A stretch of 64,000 nt of DNA, taken from Beverwykella pulmonaria. Its lineage: Eukaryota > Ascomycota > Dothideomycetes > Pleosporales > Melanommataceae. The notes beneath the pieces were generated by a model, which saw only the letters and a list, made by a program, of their open reading frames with translations, made no database searches and was not told the origin of the DNA. Of the stretch, positions 12,207 to 23,342 are shown one piece after another. The position numbers were made by a program, and so were the translations under genes. The stretch is from positions 721,403 to 785,402 of the forward strand of contig BCHH01000005.1 in NCBI GenBank assembly GCA_001599595.1, given 5' to 3'. Within the stretch, counting starts at the first letter, position 1; every line of letters starts with the position of its first letter.

Positions 12207-12654
12207 TGCTGAGATACGACGACAGCAATTTCCTAACGAACTCGAGTGAAGGATGGATGTTTTTCATACCGACTCAAATGACAAGATGTCACGTGCCACA
12301 CATGTTCTACCATATGTCCCATTTTAGCTAGCTCCCCTTCATGGGTGTGCGAACAGTCAGCTCGACACGGAGGTTCTTCATGTGCTAAACAGTACGCTCA
12401 ACTTCGTTCCCCATGAGAGCGATAGTAGCGGCGTCGCCCAAGTCTTTCCCCTGCAAGATTAGGGTTTTATCCTATATCATTGTGATCAATCCGAATAAAA
12501 TAACGGTAATAAACATGTACATCTAATGCCAGTGGATTTGTTTTATAGGTTTCTCTTTGTGTCAGAGTGGGAATCAGAAGAATTATTGTGCCGGTAAACT
12601 CACTACCAAACCCACATAAACGAAGGCATGTGCTACAATCAGCGCCGCGAGATT

Positions 12655-13212
12655 TCAGTCATGGGACTCGCATGTACTGTATAATTGTGGGTTATCAGAA
12701 AAGGCTGCACAAAAGTGAAGCAGAAACAACGAAGGGTATGTGCAAGGGGCAGCAATCGATGCTTTCCTGTTGTGATTGAACAAATGCTGTGAAGATTTGT
12801 GAGATTGAAGAAATATGATGATATTGATGATTATGTGTCCCCCGGACATGTATGCGTACCGGAGGGTTCCGGTCGCGGGTGAGCTATAACCACATTCACG
12901 TGATATATTTATGTACATGTATATAGTCCGACAAGATTCGCCCCGGCAACCTGGACCTGAAGGTTTTGATCCAACGGCTGGCACTTCTTCTAGCTCCGGC
13001 ATGCTCGAAAATCCAGCTCGGAAAAGGGGGATAGTGTAGACAAAGAAGGTTCGCCCCCGAAGCCCTTGCAACTCCTCTTTGATGATACTCTGATGTTGTT
13101 GTCGCAGGAAATTAGCCTTGGTAAAGTACTCAAGTATCAATGAAGTCATTGTCAGCACAACGATGTAGGTCCAAAGGGCTCGCGACAGGCTGACATAGGT
13201 GGAATGGGCCAC
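12655..13212 (-). CDS. Unrecognised reading frame carrying an LTR insertion
   Basis: A minus-strand frame of 185 codons with no ATG at its head. A TAG acceptor just upstream (CATTTAG followed by CATACT) suggests it may be an internal or last exon. The first ~90 codons contain one probable membrane helix (about TYIVVLTMTSLILEYF) and a basic segment. A solo LTR (12798..12933) with its 5-bp target duplication sits inside. The insert of 141 bp is 47 codons long, so the frame stays open through it on this strand. I do not recognise the protein. It could be a remnant gene bordering the UstYa cluster or chance open sequence. Confidence 0.25.
   Translation of the reverse strand: MAHSTYVSLSRALWTYIVVLTMTSLILEYFTKANFLRQQHQSIIKEELQGLRGRTFFVYTIPLFRAGFSSMPELEEVPAVGSKPSGPGCRGESCRTIYMYINISRECGYSSPATGTLRYAYMSGGHIIINIIIFLQSHKSSQHLFNHNRKASIAAPCTYPSLFLLHFCAAFSDNPQLYSTCESHD
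12798..12933. mobile_element. Solo LTR, 136 bp, copy 1
   Basis: Begins TGTGAGATTG and ends TAGTCCGACA, the TG..CA ends of an LTR. It is flanked by a perfect 5-bp direct repeat AGATT (12793..12797 and 12934..12938), as left by a retroelement integrase. A second copy of the same 136-bp length is at 62957..63092, 50 kb away, differing at only a handful of positions. Each copy has its own flanking duplication, which fixes the element ends. No internal retroelement genes are adjacent, so it is a solo LTR or a very short nonautonomous element. Confidence 0.85.
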
Positions 13213-13632
13213 AGAATGCGGAGGCAGGCCAGAGAGAGTATGCTAAATGCGAAAAATTAGATCAAAAGATCGCGAGGATCACTAGTTTTCCTTGAAAGAA
13301 GCATATATGACAGCAAATGTGGTAATCGTTTGGATGGTGTCGGCGGGCAATGACACTTTCGTGCGAAGCGCGGGTGTCTGCGATCGAAAAGCCAGTTTGC
13401 ATCTTCGAATGGGCTTGTGCACCACGCTATCCCGTTTGGAATCTCTGGATCTGGAGGCCTCACGCCAGGCTCTTATTAAAGAACGCAGCTTCTTGGTATT
13501 CAATAAACGATTTCTGCTATCAAGAAAAATCTTCAGGTGCTAACAATTGAATATTGAATTCATTAGTCATCTATAGGTAGAATAATTCGGGTTCCGTCTG
13601 CAATCTCGCCTGCTCAATGTTAATCCCTGTAA

Positions 13633-14576
13633 TTAAAGTGGATTGGGTTCACTCTCACCTTCCAGGTAGCTGATGACTTTGGTGTAGTCCTTGCAGACTG
13701 CAAATTGGTCAGCACACTGACCCTCATTATTATAAAGGTTTAATCTCACCATGGTGACCACTCCACCCGCCGTCCTGAGGGCCAAAATCATCCGAGTCCG
13801 CAGGCTCATGGACCTCGACCGCTAGATCTGCCGAGCACATGATCCCTTGTCGGATGTAGTCAACGCAGTGCATGAAATGGAAGTGGTAGTCCGTAGGAAT
13901 GGCTTGCATGTTGTTCGAAACAATCCCAGAGAATATGCGAGCCATCATGTACTATGTGAAAGTTAGGAGATGTCAAGGGGGCGTACTGGGAGAGCTACTT
14001 ACAACGCAATGTAGCTGATGGGTCATAGACGTTGTGGCAAATATTTTGCCGGGACCTGGGAATCCCGTACCAGCTAGACAGAAGTCAGCGAAGTATTCAA
14101 ACAGTGATAAAAAACCTTACCGGGCATAATGGTGTTCCATTTGGCAAGAGTCGCATCCGTGAAAAATTCAGATGAATTCATAGGCACGAATGACATGTCT
14201 GGATCGAACTTCTCAACCTTTGTTGGAACTGCACGTTGTCAAACTCTGTGAACAAATTCAAGTAGAGTGACTTACGCTCTAGGCGCGCTGCCGTGAAGTC
14301 TCCACCAACCTGCCACGATGCCGTTGAAGCTTTGCTCCATGGGTCCCTCCGCAGGAGTACTGTCATAAGCCCAATGATGATGAGTAGTAACGAGGTGTCG
14401 ATCAGCCACCGGTATGATGTGATGGTTGTTATGATTGACTTCCTTCCGGCCTGTTTTTCTGTATAGATAATTTCTGCTGGGTTCCATCCTTTGTTGTCTG
14501 CGATTTGCATATTAGGGTTAGATTTTGTCGGAAGGAGCGATTCCTCGTCGTCCTTGGTAGATACGCTGTGATACAT
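13633..14576 (-). CDS. UstYa-family (DUF3328) oxidase-like membrane protein 1
   Basis: Five exons (14276..14576, 14121..14228, 14003..14073, 13750..13951, 13633..13697), all with GT..AG introns and matching phase, give 248 residues. The N-terminus is cytosolic and acidic; one membrane helix lies at about residues 58-75. The lumenal part carries the two family-defining HxxHC motifs, HQLHC (155-159) and HFMHC (185-189), followed by DYIRQGIMCSAD and a late CKDY. UstYa proteins act in fungal RiPP and related mycotoxin pathways; they catalyse oxidative cyclisation, halogenation or hydroxylation and are thought to bind metal through HxxHC. Both motifs are intact. A second family member lies 1.1 kb upstream on the same strand. 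The substrate is unknown; the family assignment is firm. Confidence 0.92.
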
Positions 14577-15663
14577 TGTTCCGTTTGGTGGTGGCTACTC
14601 CAAAATGATCGATATGGGTAGTAAACGTATGCGAGTTTGGCAGATCGAAGATTTTGTAAAATAATGACGGGGAAGTAAGGAAGAAAAGGAAATATGAGGC
14701 ACGAAATATTCTGGAGGACTACTGTGTTCCCCACGATAGGTGGGATTGTTTCATATACCGCGTTAACCGGAGACCATACGGAGAAAGCTTGCGCGTAGTG
14801 TTTCATCGTCCAACATGTAACATTTTCATCAGACGATCAATCGCTAGACTGCACTCACAGGCCTCTGATACCTCTCGAAACTCCTGAGGCAGCAAGAATT
14901 AGCGGCCGGCATGTCTGTGTCGGCATTCCTTCGATCGGGTGACGACCGTTCAACACCTTGGGTACTTCGGTAGATGCTTAAGTAACAACTAAGATCTAAC
15001 ATGAGTCCAAATTTTTTTCTTTGAAGTGCGAAGAACAGATTCTAGAGGCGATCTAATGATATGGAAATGAGATGGAGATTAGAAAGGTCGGAATGAGAAT
15101 ACCGGTATTAAGGTCGCGACGCGATTGATGTCACGCTAACTGATCTCGGTACACTAGTAATGCCGCACAGACGTTTCTTGTATGGTTCTGAGGCACTCCA
15201 ACTAATGCTGTTAACGGCTCATACGCGTACGCCTTCTTTAGAAGCCACTCCATGTTGCTCCTGAAGCAAGCAAAATTTCACCAAAGTATGCCGCCTAGGT
15301 TGGGGTCAAGAGATTCAATCTCATAAGTGCTGGCATTCTAGCTATTGGTGTTGAGCGGTTCCATGTGACAGTGCGTCGTGGATTAGTAACAACCTTACTC
15401 CTAAGATTTGGAGACTGAAGAAAGCTTTAGGTACAGCATCACATTTTCTGGTTCTTTATCTCCGCATACTCCGCATTTAGGTTTCCACACAGTTTTGTAA
15501 TCGAGAAAAAGCATGATCAATTGTAACCTTGAAAGATACCCTATATTTTCATGCATCAGGCACCACCTTCTTACTTTGCTGCATCGTGATATACAAGTAT
15601 ATGTGCGCAAGTTTTGTACAAATTTGTTCATTTTAGGTCAATTCTCTAGTGGCTGGCCGCGAA
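14577..15663. other. Intergenic region between the two UstYa genes
   Basis: I see no gene in these 1.1 kb. It should hold the promoter of UstYa gene 1 and the 3' end of UstYa gene 2. The open frames seen here have no start context or family resemblance. Confidence 0.5.
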
Positions 15664-16601
15664 TTACTCCTCGAATGGATTTTTATGACCCCATTTGTTG
15701 AAATAGCTTTCCATGACACTCTTATAATGACTTCCTTCTGGACAGAACGCAAACTCCTCGAGAGAGTTCGGCACTCTCCTATACTCGTCTATCATTTTAA
15801 AGCATGCTTGTCTTTTGGGTGCTTGTGTCCAGCTCACTAGCGCATTCCAATCCTTGCACATACGAATCTGACCGTCTCCGATCCTGTGCCTTTCGTTTAT
15901 GGTTGGCATTGGTGTATCGTCAGCGTGGCACATTATATCTTGACGGATAGTGTCTAGACAATGTGCGATATGGCTTGGAGGTATCAACGGCTCGGAGGAT
16001 GGATTGGCAGTAAGTGCTTCAAGATATGCGTGGCGGATATTTTTCTTTCCAACGTCAGCTAAATTAGTCAACGTAATATTAAGGTTTCACTCACGAGACA
16101 ATGAATGTGGTGGAAGGCTTTGATATGAAAAAGGCCTTTGGAATGATCCCAAGGAAAAGGAATTGACGGTTTCAAATTGTGAGAGTTTATGTAGTTTTCG
16201 TCTAAAGCAACCATGATTGGACTGGAATCAAGAGATTCCCACAACGGGTCCGATATTGATCGGTTCGCGTGGAGGAAGTCAGTGTACACTTGATAAGGGG
16301 AGGGTTTGTCGTAGCCGAGATTTGCTACAAGGTAATTAATATTAGCTTTCCGAGTAGGAACAATTGGAGTTATCTTACTGAACTCTGATGTACAAGAAGT
16401 ACGTTGGTTGGATAAGATGCGTATAGTTTTGAGAAAGGCAGCATTGAGGATGAGGGAAACAATCAGAAGACAAACGGCAACGATCAACACGGGTGAAATA
16501 TTCTTGTTGTCTGTGGGAAAATTGCGATTAGCTTTGAGCTTTTCGTCCAGCTCTTCATTTTTGTATACAAGAGGTTGTTTCTCTAAATTTTCAATGTCCA
16601 T
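15664..16601 (-). CDS. UstYa-family (DUF3328) oxidase-like membrane protein 2
   Basis: Three exons (16379..16601, 16095..16324, 15664..16044) give 277 residues. The second intron uses the AAAG acceptor just before AAAAAT, the only choice that keeps the family frame. There is one membrane helix at about residues 36-57 after a charged N-terminus. The two HxxHC motifs are HHIHC (146-150) and HIAHC (176-180), followed by LDTIRQDIMCHADD and MCKDWNALVSW, which match the second motif region and the C-terminal signature of UstYa. Pairs of UstYa proteins often work together (UstYa/UstYb in ustiloxin), so gene 1 and gene 2 may act on the same substrate. It is divergent from the small secreted peptide gene at 17403, with ~800 bp between them. 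Confidence 0.92.
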
Positions 16602-17402
16602 TTTGCTTTGACAGAATGTTTCTCCCGTCCAAATCGAGAAACTCGCTCATACACTCAGAAAACGCAGGAATGAGAGGAAATCGTAGTCAATATGTTTCGT
16701 CCTACATTATTTAGTATATTTCGGACTCCGATGGCATGTGCGTGCAGTCGCACAGAGCGATGTTTGATGGTGCATGACCCCGCTCTCCAACTTTGGGGCC
16801 AAATTCATAATTACTTACGTATAGGCAACAGGAGAACGTCGGCGTTCTTCGAGTGTGGCGTAGTGCAGATCAAGCACACCGTTGCGCTAATGCATGCGCT
16901 GTGTTTCTGGATCATCCGCTATATTGTACCCAAAGGGAGTCCAACTCAAGATGGCAAGATGAGACGGCTAAAATTCATGTCATGCGCCCTTCCGGGCATT
17001 CAACGTGTATCTAGAATCTTTATCGAACAATATCAAATGTTGGACTCAGTGTTGGGTTGGCCTATTATATGCCATGCTCGATGACCCCAAATGTTATATT
17101 TGAAAGAAAGATTCAATATCTCTCAGTGGGCGACATGAAGTTTCATTTTATTGGCCTTCTAAAATTCAGCACTGCATGGCCGTACTACATTAAAAGGCCA
17201 AGTTGTCCAGCAGTCCCCAAGAACGCTACTAGACCTTCCCATCCTCAGCCGACTTTTCCAACTCCCAAGTCCCTCACCAGAGATTCTTCGAACGACCGAA
17301 TCCAATAAACAACTTCCCCACAAGACAGTTCATCCGAAAGAGTGAGGGCCTATTAACCAAAGCAAGAAATTGAACTGAGTATATTGTAGATCCACGACCA
17401 CT

Positions 17403-17642
17403 ATGAAACTTACATTTGTTCTGGGGCTTAGCGCAGTGCTGTTTGGACAACTTAGTCTCAGCGCTCCAATGCAAATTTCGGGCAGCCGTTTCGCTCCTTT
17501 CGCGCAGCGTTATGAAGTTGAATCAGGTCAAAGAGCGAACGTTCAGTTGGAGAACCCAACGATTCTAAACGAAAGGGATGTACTCGCCGCTCCAGATGAA
17601 GAAATAGAGCAGTTGGGGGATCCGGCAGTTCTAAATTCATGA
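17403..17642 (+). CDS. Small secreted peptide, candidate RiPP precursor
   Basis: One exon of 79 codons. Residues 1-20 form a clear signal peptide (MKLTFVLGLSAVLFGQLSLS, cleavage after SLS-A or SAP). The mature part of about 58 residues is acidic, has no cysteine and contains a single tyrosine at residue 37 in the segment QR-YEVESG-QR, so that one Tyr lies between two Gln-Arg pairs. No KR/RR Kex2 sites and no core repeats are present, unlike classical UstA-type precursors. It stands between two UstYa genes on one side and a 7TM and an MFS gene on the other. That position, not its sequence, is the reason to consider a RiPP precursor; a small effector-like secreted protein is the main alternative. 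Downstream splicing could not be excluded. Confidence 0.6.
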   Translation: MKLTFVLGLSAVLFGQLSLSAPMQISGSRFAPFAQRYEVESGQRANVQLENPTILNERDVLAAPDEEIEQLGDPAVLNS

Positions 17643-18204
17643 GTGTAATTGAGTCTTAGAGACTTTATCGGAGTAAATGCGTCCGCTACGCCCCCCATCT
17701 GCTTCAATCATTATCAGTGAACATAAGGAATGCGAACTCCGTTTGCCTTTTACAAGAATCCAACGCGTTATTACCCGTGATGCTTAAAGTCCGACAATTT
17801 ATTTTGCGTGCTGCATCAGCCAATCAACTGCCAGATGCGATCTTCAAGTGAATTTGTATTCGCATTCTTGTGGGAACTTCAGCATGTTTGACCGATTTTC
17901 GTGTCACTTATCAACGTCAAACTACACATGCGATCTCTATCTTGCCTATCGTGAGCCTCGATATCAAAATCCAACACCAATCTATTCCTCGTTTTTGGTA
18001 CTCACCTACCTGCATGAAGTGGGATGCGCATTCCGCGTTCCTTGCTCGAGGACAAATACATGCTCCAAATGTTTTGTGTCATGTTGGGAGCATAGGTACT
18101 AAATTACCATAGGCTTTCTCGGGATATGAAAAGCCTAGCGTGTCTCTTTTGTTTTTTCTCGTTATTCTCGAACTTCTCTTCTTTTGACCAAAATTCTTGG
18201 AACG

Positions 18205-19603
18205 ATGTCACAATCTGTGGTACCCCCCTCACCAGGTGCAACCATAGCCGCTGGCACTGTCTTTCCCACAGTTTGTGCTATCCTGGTGGCCGCTCGATTC
18301 CACGCAAAGAGACATCTTGGATCTGCATTGTTGGTTGACGATTGGCTGACACTTCCGGCTCTGGCAAGTGTGCAATACCACATTTTCGATGATTGTGACT
18401 GACTTGAGTAGCTATGTACTACTGGGATGGGGATTGCTCTTGTTGTTGGTGAGTTAATACATAAAAACTCATCCCATTCTGCCAAGTCTGATTTATGTTC
18501 CAGGTGTTGTGTACGAAGGGCTTGGATACCCAACTCCACAACCATCTGACCCAAGGTCAAGCTCAAACTTCATTTCGGCCCAGACGGTCATCACTCGAAA
18601 GGTAGATAGCCCAGAGACTCTAGCTACAGCATCATAACACTTAATATTCAGGTCGAAATCTCTATGGAACTTCTTCAATTTCCTGCCTTGACTTGTACGA
18701 AACTGAGTCTGTTATTCTTCTACCGTCGAGTATTCTGCTCACCATGGAGGGTCTTCCTCAGAGTAATGTTCACAGTACTGATTACTCTTTGTATTATCTG
18801 GGGACTGGGATTCTTCTTCTCCATGACGATCATTTGTGGAACCCATTTCTCCGCGTACTGGTCTTCAATAAGAGAATTGCGGACCCATTGTCCTAATCTG
18901 CATATGCAACAAACGTGGCTTGCTATAAGCGACTCCGCGATTGACATAATCATTTTTATAATCCCGATTCCATTGGTACGTGCGAACTGGTTGGATATTT
19001 GACGTCAACTAAAAGGTTCATAGGTATTTCGGCTACAAATGACCATCAGTCGGAAACTTGCAATACTAGTCGTTTTCCTTTTCGCAGCAGTGTAAGTTAT
19101 TGCCATGTATTCCGAAGAAACACACTGAATTGTCCAAGAACTGTAGCGGCGTCAATCACGAGAATGGCAATCTGGTTGATAGCCATCAAAACTCTGAAGA
19201 AAAGCTACGCGATAGGGATATATGATAACGGTAAGATCCTAGCACCATACCTAGCGCAGAAGATAACACCAAAGTAGAAACTGTCACTGCTGGTTTATAT
19301 TGGACAATGTTCGAGACTGGCCTTGGCCTCATCGTCGCCACTCTTCCAAGTCTTTACGTCCTTGTTCGAGCAATGTGTAAACCATGTTGGAAGGACAAAT
19401 CGGGATTCAAACAACCCAACATTATCATCAACACCGACACCGACACCAGCTTAGCCGATCCAATGGGATCATTTATGGATGCCATTTCTAGTTTCCAAAG
19501 TCAAAGCCACATAGTCCATACAAGTGATCCCGAGAAGACACCGGAGGAACTACCAGGAAGGACTTTGCCCCCTTTCACGATTGATGCGGCTATGATCGGA
19601 TGA
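18205..19603 (+). CDS. Fungal 7TM (rhodopsin-like domain) membrane protein
   Basis: Seven exons (18205..18363, 18412..18448, 18504..18601, 18652..18975, 19024..19091, 19139..19230, 19275..19603) give 368 residues with about seven hydrophobic helices. The pattern matches the large ascomycete family of rhodopsin-domain (PTH11-related) integral membrane proteins: an early DDWLTLPALL, a central LTCTKLSLLFFYRRVF, a helix containing DSAIDIIIFIIPIPLV, then RKLAILVVFLFAAV and ASITRMAIW. The cytosolic tail is polar. The first intron begins with GC rather than GT (CTG then GCAAGT), the only choice that keeps the frame. Such proteins are often found in metabolite clusters and may sense ligands. It is co-oriented with the peptide gene upstream and the MFS gene downstream. 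Confidence 0.85.
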
Positions 19604-20362
19604 AACAAACGAACGAATGAGATAGATTATGATGATATTAAAACATGGTAGACTGTTGGAAGTGGCACAGAATAAACAGCTTCATCATTTCTACGTCCGT
19701 AACAGCTGCAGCTCAACTACAAGCGGCGCAGCACAGCTATAATCAACCTTTAGCCTTCTTTTCCTTGCTTGTGCCACAGGCACCCCGGGAAGAGATTTTC
19801 AGCCCGGCTCATGACTCTGCCCACTTGAATTAGCCGTGACGTCCGTGCCACGAACGACTTGTTCAAGAAAGACCCCAAAAAGTTGATGCCAAGCCCCCGA
19901 GCTGACTGCAGCACACAACCCAGCAAATGCTAGACACTATCGGCATTAAGACTTAAGCACTGAAAATGTGACTTGATATATTGAATTCAGTTGCATTCTC
20001 TTGCTTCTGCTTAGGTTTGCAAGCATTACGCACGCATGTTTGAGAAGCATGCACGCGTCCCTCGGACTTTTAATCTAACAATTCACGATAACAGCAGTTC
20101 CAAATCGTCGAAAGGGCATCAAGTCGTTATCAATACATGTTAATATGTCTTTGATTGACGTATGCAGTTGGATTTAGTGACAGGGAGGCGTAGCTACCCG
20201 CTATGGTGGCACCGTACAGTAATCTTCACAGGAACTATCACGTGTGTGAGCATCGATTTGTGTAACAGGAACGACTGTCTCATCAGTGTTGTAAGAGACG
20301 TTCCTTCCCTCGACACGTCAATCATTTATATCTCTTGAAATTCCTTCTTCTATATCTCCAGA
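19604..20362. other. Intergenic region, promoter side of the MFS gene
   Basis: I see no gene in these 760 bases. A CACGTG E-box-like site lies near 20240, within an AACTATCACGTGTGTG context, upstream of the MFS start at 20363. Confidence 0.45.
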
Positions 20363-22051
20363 ATGACTGTGAACTCTGCTCTTAAGAGGGACGAAATCGT
20401 ACTTTTTGAGAAAGAGTCTTTCCGCGAGTATGAGAACAGTGTCAGCAGCGCTTCTATCAACAGCACAGTCGATTTTGAGGGTGGAGATGACCTAGAAGAT
20501 CCATACAACTGGTCTCCGTTGTACAAATGGACTTTGGTGATTTTGATCTCGTTGCTCAGCTTGGTCGTGTGAGTTCCTGGATGAGCTCAGTTCTTCGGCG
20601 TACTTACTTAATCCAGGAATCTCTCCATCTTGATGTGTGCTCCAGCAACATCGCAGATTCTCGAACAGCTTCATTCTACGAATAAGCTACATGCCACCAT
20701 TCTCGTATCTATATGGGAGTTGGGCGAAGTTGTAGGCCCGTTTCTCCTGGCACCTCTGTCGGAAGTATATGGCAGACTTCCGGTTTTCCACAGGTCTGTG
20801 TCATGTTCTCGCTGCTCAACAATACTCATTATTAATTCAGTTTCAACATAATGTTCATTCTCTTCGCCGTGGGTGCAGCAATGAGCAAGAACATAGAAAC
20901 GCTCATAACAATGCGCTTCTTCCTGGGGCTTTCCGTTGCATCCACAATACTCAACCCTTGCATCGTCGGTGACATGTTTAAAGAAGAAGAGCGAGGCAGA
21001 GCTCTAGGAATAATGGGCATGATACCCTTCATTGCACCAGTTCTCGGCCCCACAGTCGGTGGTCTAGTCTCGCATGCCAAGGGGTGGAGGTGGACATTCT
21101 GGCTGATCGTCATTATTGCGTCTCCCCTTCAGTTATTGTTCTCCATCATCTACCGCGAGAGCTACCGGGTCAGGATCTTAGATCGCAAGGTTAAGATGCT
21201 ACGGAAGCGAACAGGAAACCTTTTCCTTCGCTCACGATACGAGTCTGATAAGCGACCCATACTCATTATCAAGGACGCCGTATTTAGGCCCATCTTACTA
21301 CTTCTTAGGTCGCGGGCTGTGCTTTTAGTTGGGCTCTGCAGCGCCTTGAATATGAGCCTTGTATATGTTGTCATCACATCGCTAGGCACGATCTACGATG
21401 AGCGATATCACATTCGGAAAGATTTGCTTGGCCTCACGTACCTCGGACTCGGTGCATAGTTTCCCCTTTAACAATCGAATATGAAGCTTACTTATATCTA
21501 GGTTTCGGTATGATCTTCGGTGTCCAGCTCTGCGGCCAGTTCCTCGACAGATATCTCCAACGCAAAATCAAAGCCGGCGATGGAAAGCCAGAGCACCGAT
21601 TGCCACCAATGATTCTCGGAAGCATTCTTGTGCCACTTGGACTTCTAGCCTTCGGGTGGACAGTGCAGACAAACACACACTGGGTTGTCCCGATTGTGGT
21701 TTCTACCTTCATTGGATTCGGTTTCGTGGCAAATTCCATCTCAGCATGGAGCTATCTTGTTGATGCTTTTGGTATATACTCTGCCTCTGCCACAGCAGGC
21801 AATATCGTTCTGAGAAATGCTGCATCAGCAGCATTGCCGTTGGCTGGTCCTGCACTGAGTGGAAAGCTTGGATATGGATGGGCGTATACTGTCCTCGCAT
21901 TGATTGGACTTCTTGCAGTACCGATTTCATTGGTTCTGTGGTATTTGGGAGAAAGGATTCGAATTAAAGGTAAGCTTTACTATATTAAGTAGCGGTGAAC
22001 TGTGACACTCACTCCATAGATTCGATCGGTCGAACCACTCAAGACAAATGA
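20363..22051 (+). CDS. MFS (DHA1-type) drug or metabolite exporter
   Basis: Five exons (20363..20568, 20617..20793, 20841..21451, 21502..21969, 22020..22051) give 497 residues. An acidic N-terminus with DPYNWS, the usual fungal DHA1 lead-in, is followed by 12 predicted helices. Family marks are PLSEVYGRLPVF after helix 2, the RFFLGLSVAS helix, and the motif-C-like PFIAPVLGPTVGG (helix 5), which is typical of exporters. The middle loop is basic. The last, 11-codon exon is reached by a good GTAAGC donor; without that splice the protein would simply end at 21992. As the exporter beside two UstYa genes and a secreted peptide it may move the product or protect the cell; this is inference from position. 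Confidence 0.88.
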
Positions 22052-22910
22052 CGACGAGAGCGAAACTCTATTCATAGATAAGAACATTGATCTCTTCGTT
22101 CAGGAGAAAAATTGCGTTCCATCTTTGATATCTCACTTGGGATATCAATTGTGTTACAGTATGGTCATGTAATATTTTCATTCGCGGTTATGAACATAAT
22201 TTTTTCTCCAGAATATTAAGGCATATAGTAACCCACAATCCTTGATCTCGTTAAAGTTTAAGTTTTGTCTGACTCAACGTACGTAAATCCACCCTCATCC
22301 AGCCCGCGCCTGCACCCAGAAGAGCCCCGCCCACTCCTCTTTACCAATCTAACCAACACATCCTTGAATCTCTACCTCCTCACCCACTCGTAATCTGAAA
22401 GAGCGCCTGCGTTTCATCAAAACATAAAAAAGTCATATCGCTAAGAGCAACACACTCGGTGCCGTACTATGGCACTTGAATCTCCTCCTTCCAAACTGCA
22501 CAATTTTCAATGCTGTTGTATTCGCCGCTTTGACGGTGGCTCAGGTGGTTCGCATAACCGGCTCCCTTAAAACATCAATTTCTGGGTCAATGTTGTTGTG
22601 TCGGTATACCCGCCCGTGAAATGGGAAGGTATCTTGGACGCTGTTAATCGACTGCCCGTGGGTTTCGCGGAACGCTAATCCACGGCCGTGCAAGAGCGCA
22701 GGTACGGTAGAAAGAGTATAGATTGCTTGTGACCACGAATCTCCTACGTAGCAAGGGCTAGCAGCGACGTCGAAGTCAACTACTAGCTTGCCAGTTGTAG
22801 GTTTAGATTCTCGGGTTCGTCCCCCTTCTAAATTGTCGGGGCCGTATATTTAGGCCTGTGCGGATCTCGCTCGCTTAATCCACACAGTCCCCCTTCTGAG
22901 TCATTGTTAT
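22052..22910. other. Intergenic region with a possible signal-peptide relic
   Basis: No complete gene is seen. At about 22500-22600 (plus strand) a start-less frame reads like a signal peptide (FNAVVFAALTVAQV) but soon meets stops; it may be a decayed secreted-protein gene. Confidence 0.35.
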
Positions 22911-23060
22911 CTACAGTGCAACCCACCGTAATACCAACATGTTGACTGTAATGAGTATGTTGATCTGTAAAAAATTGGCCACCCTCGTGTTTGACGAGTT
23001 CGCGCGATGCGCGATGCGGATAGTCATGAGAGTAAGAATGAGAAAGCTGAAGTACTTCAT
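22911..23060 (-). CDS. Very small secreted-like ORF, uncertain
   Basis: 49 codons beginning MKYFSFLILTLMTIRIAHRA, which looks like a signal peptide, followed by a short hydrophobic tail. An in-frame upstream extension to 23162 exists but reads as leader sequence (Ser/Pro-rich, low complexity). It lies inside the UstYa region. With no repeat, no cysteine pattern and no known relative, this may be chance. Confidence 0.2.
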   Translation of the reverse strand: MKYFSFLILTLMTIRIAHRANSSNTRVANFLQINILITVNMLVLRWVAL

Positions 23061-23342
23061 CTTGGGTGGACTCGAATTGGAGGTGTGCGGAGAGGTAATT
23101 AGAGAGGAGAATGTATGGTGGGAGAAATAAAATGGGGTCGAGACAGGGACGAAGAGAGGCAATTGTGGGGCTTCAGTAGTCTCATTGTTGTGGGTGCGGG
23201 AGTGATAACGAAGAAGAACAAGCCCGGAAATGCTGATTGTAGATTGTTTTAAGAACGGAGAGAAGAAAATATTTGAAGAGTTATCGGAAAACTTTAGAAA
23301 ATGCTGCGAATATTACCTCGATCATCGTCTCAGTCCCACCAT

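Larger units (their letters stand above)
9362..12654. other. Gene-poor stretch carrying a diverged duplicated repeat
   Basis: No gene can be supported here. The open frames lack splice logic or family resemblance. The main content is two diverged copies of one repeat, listed separately (10122..10556 and 11751..12206), about 1.2 kb apart in the same orientation. Confidence 0.5.

Noticed and set aside
16692..17084. 130-codon frame between UstYa gene 2 and the peptide gene
   Set aside because: Irregular composition without a domain; it lies in the presumed divergent promoter.
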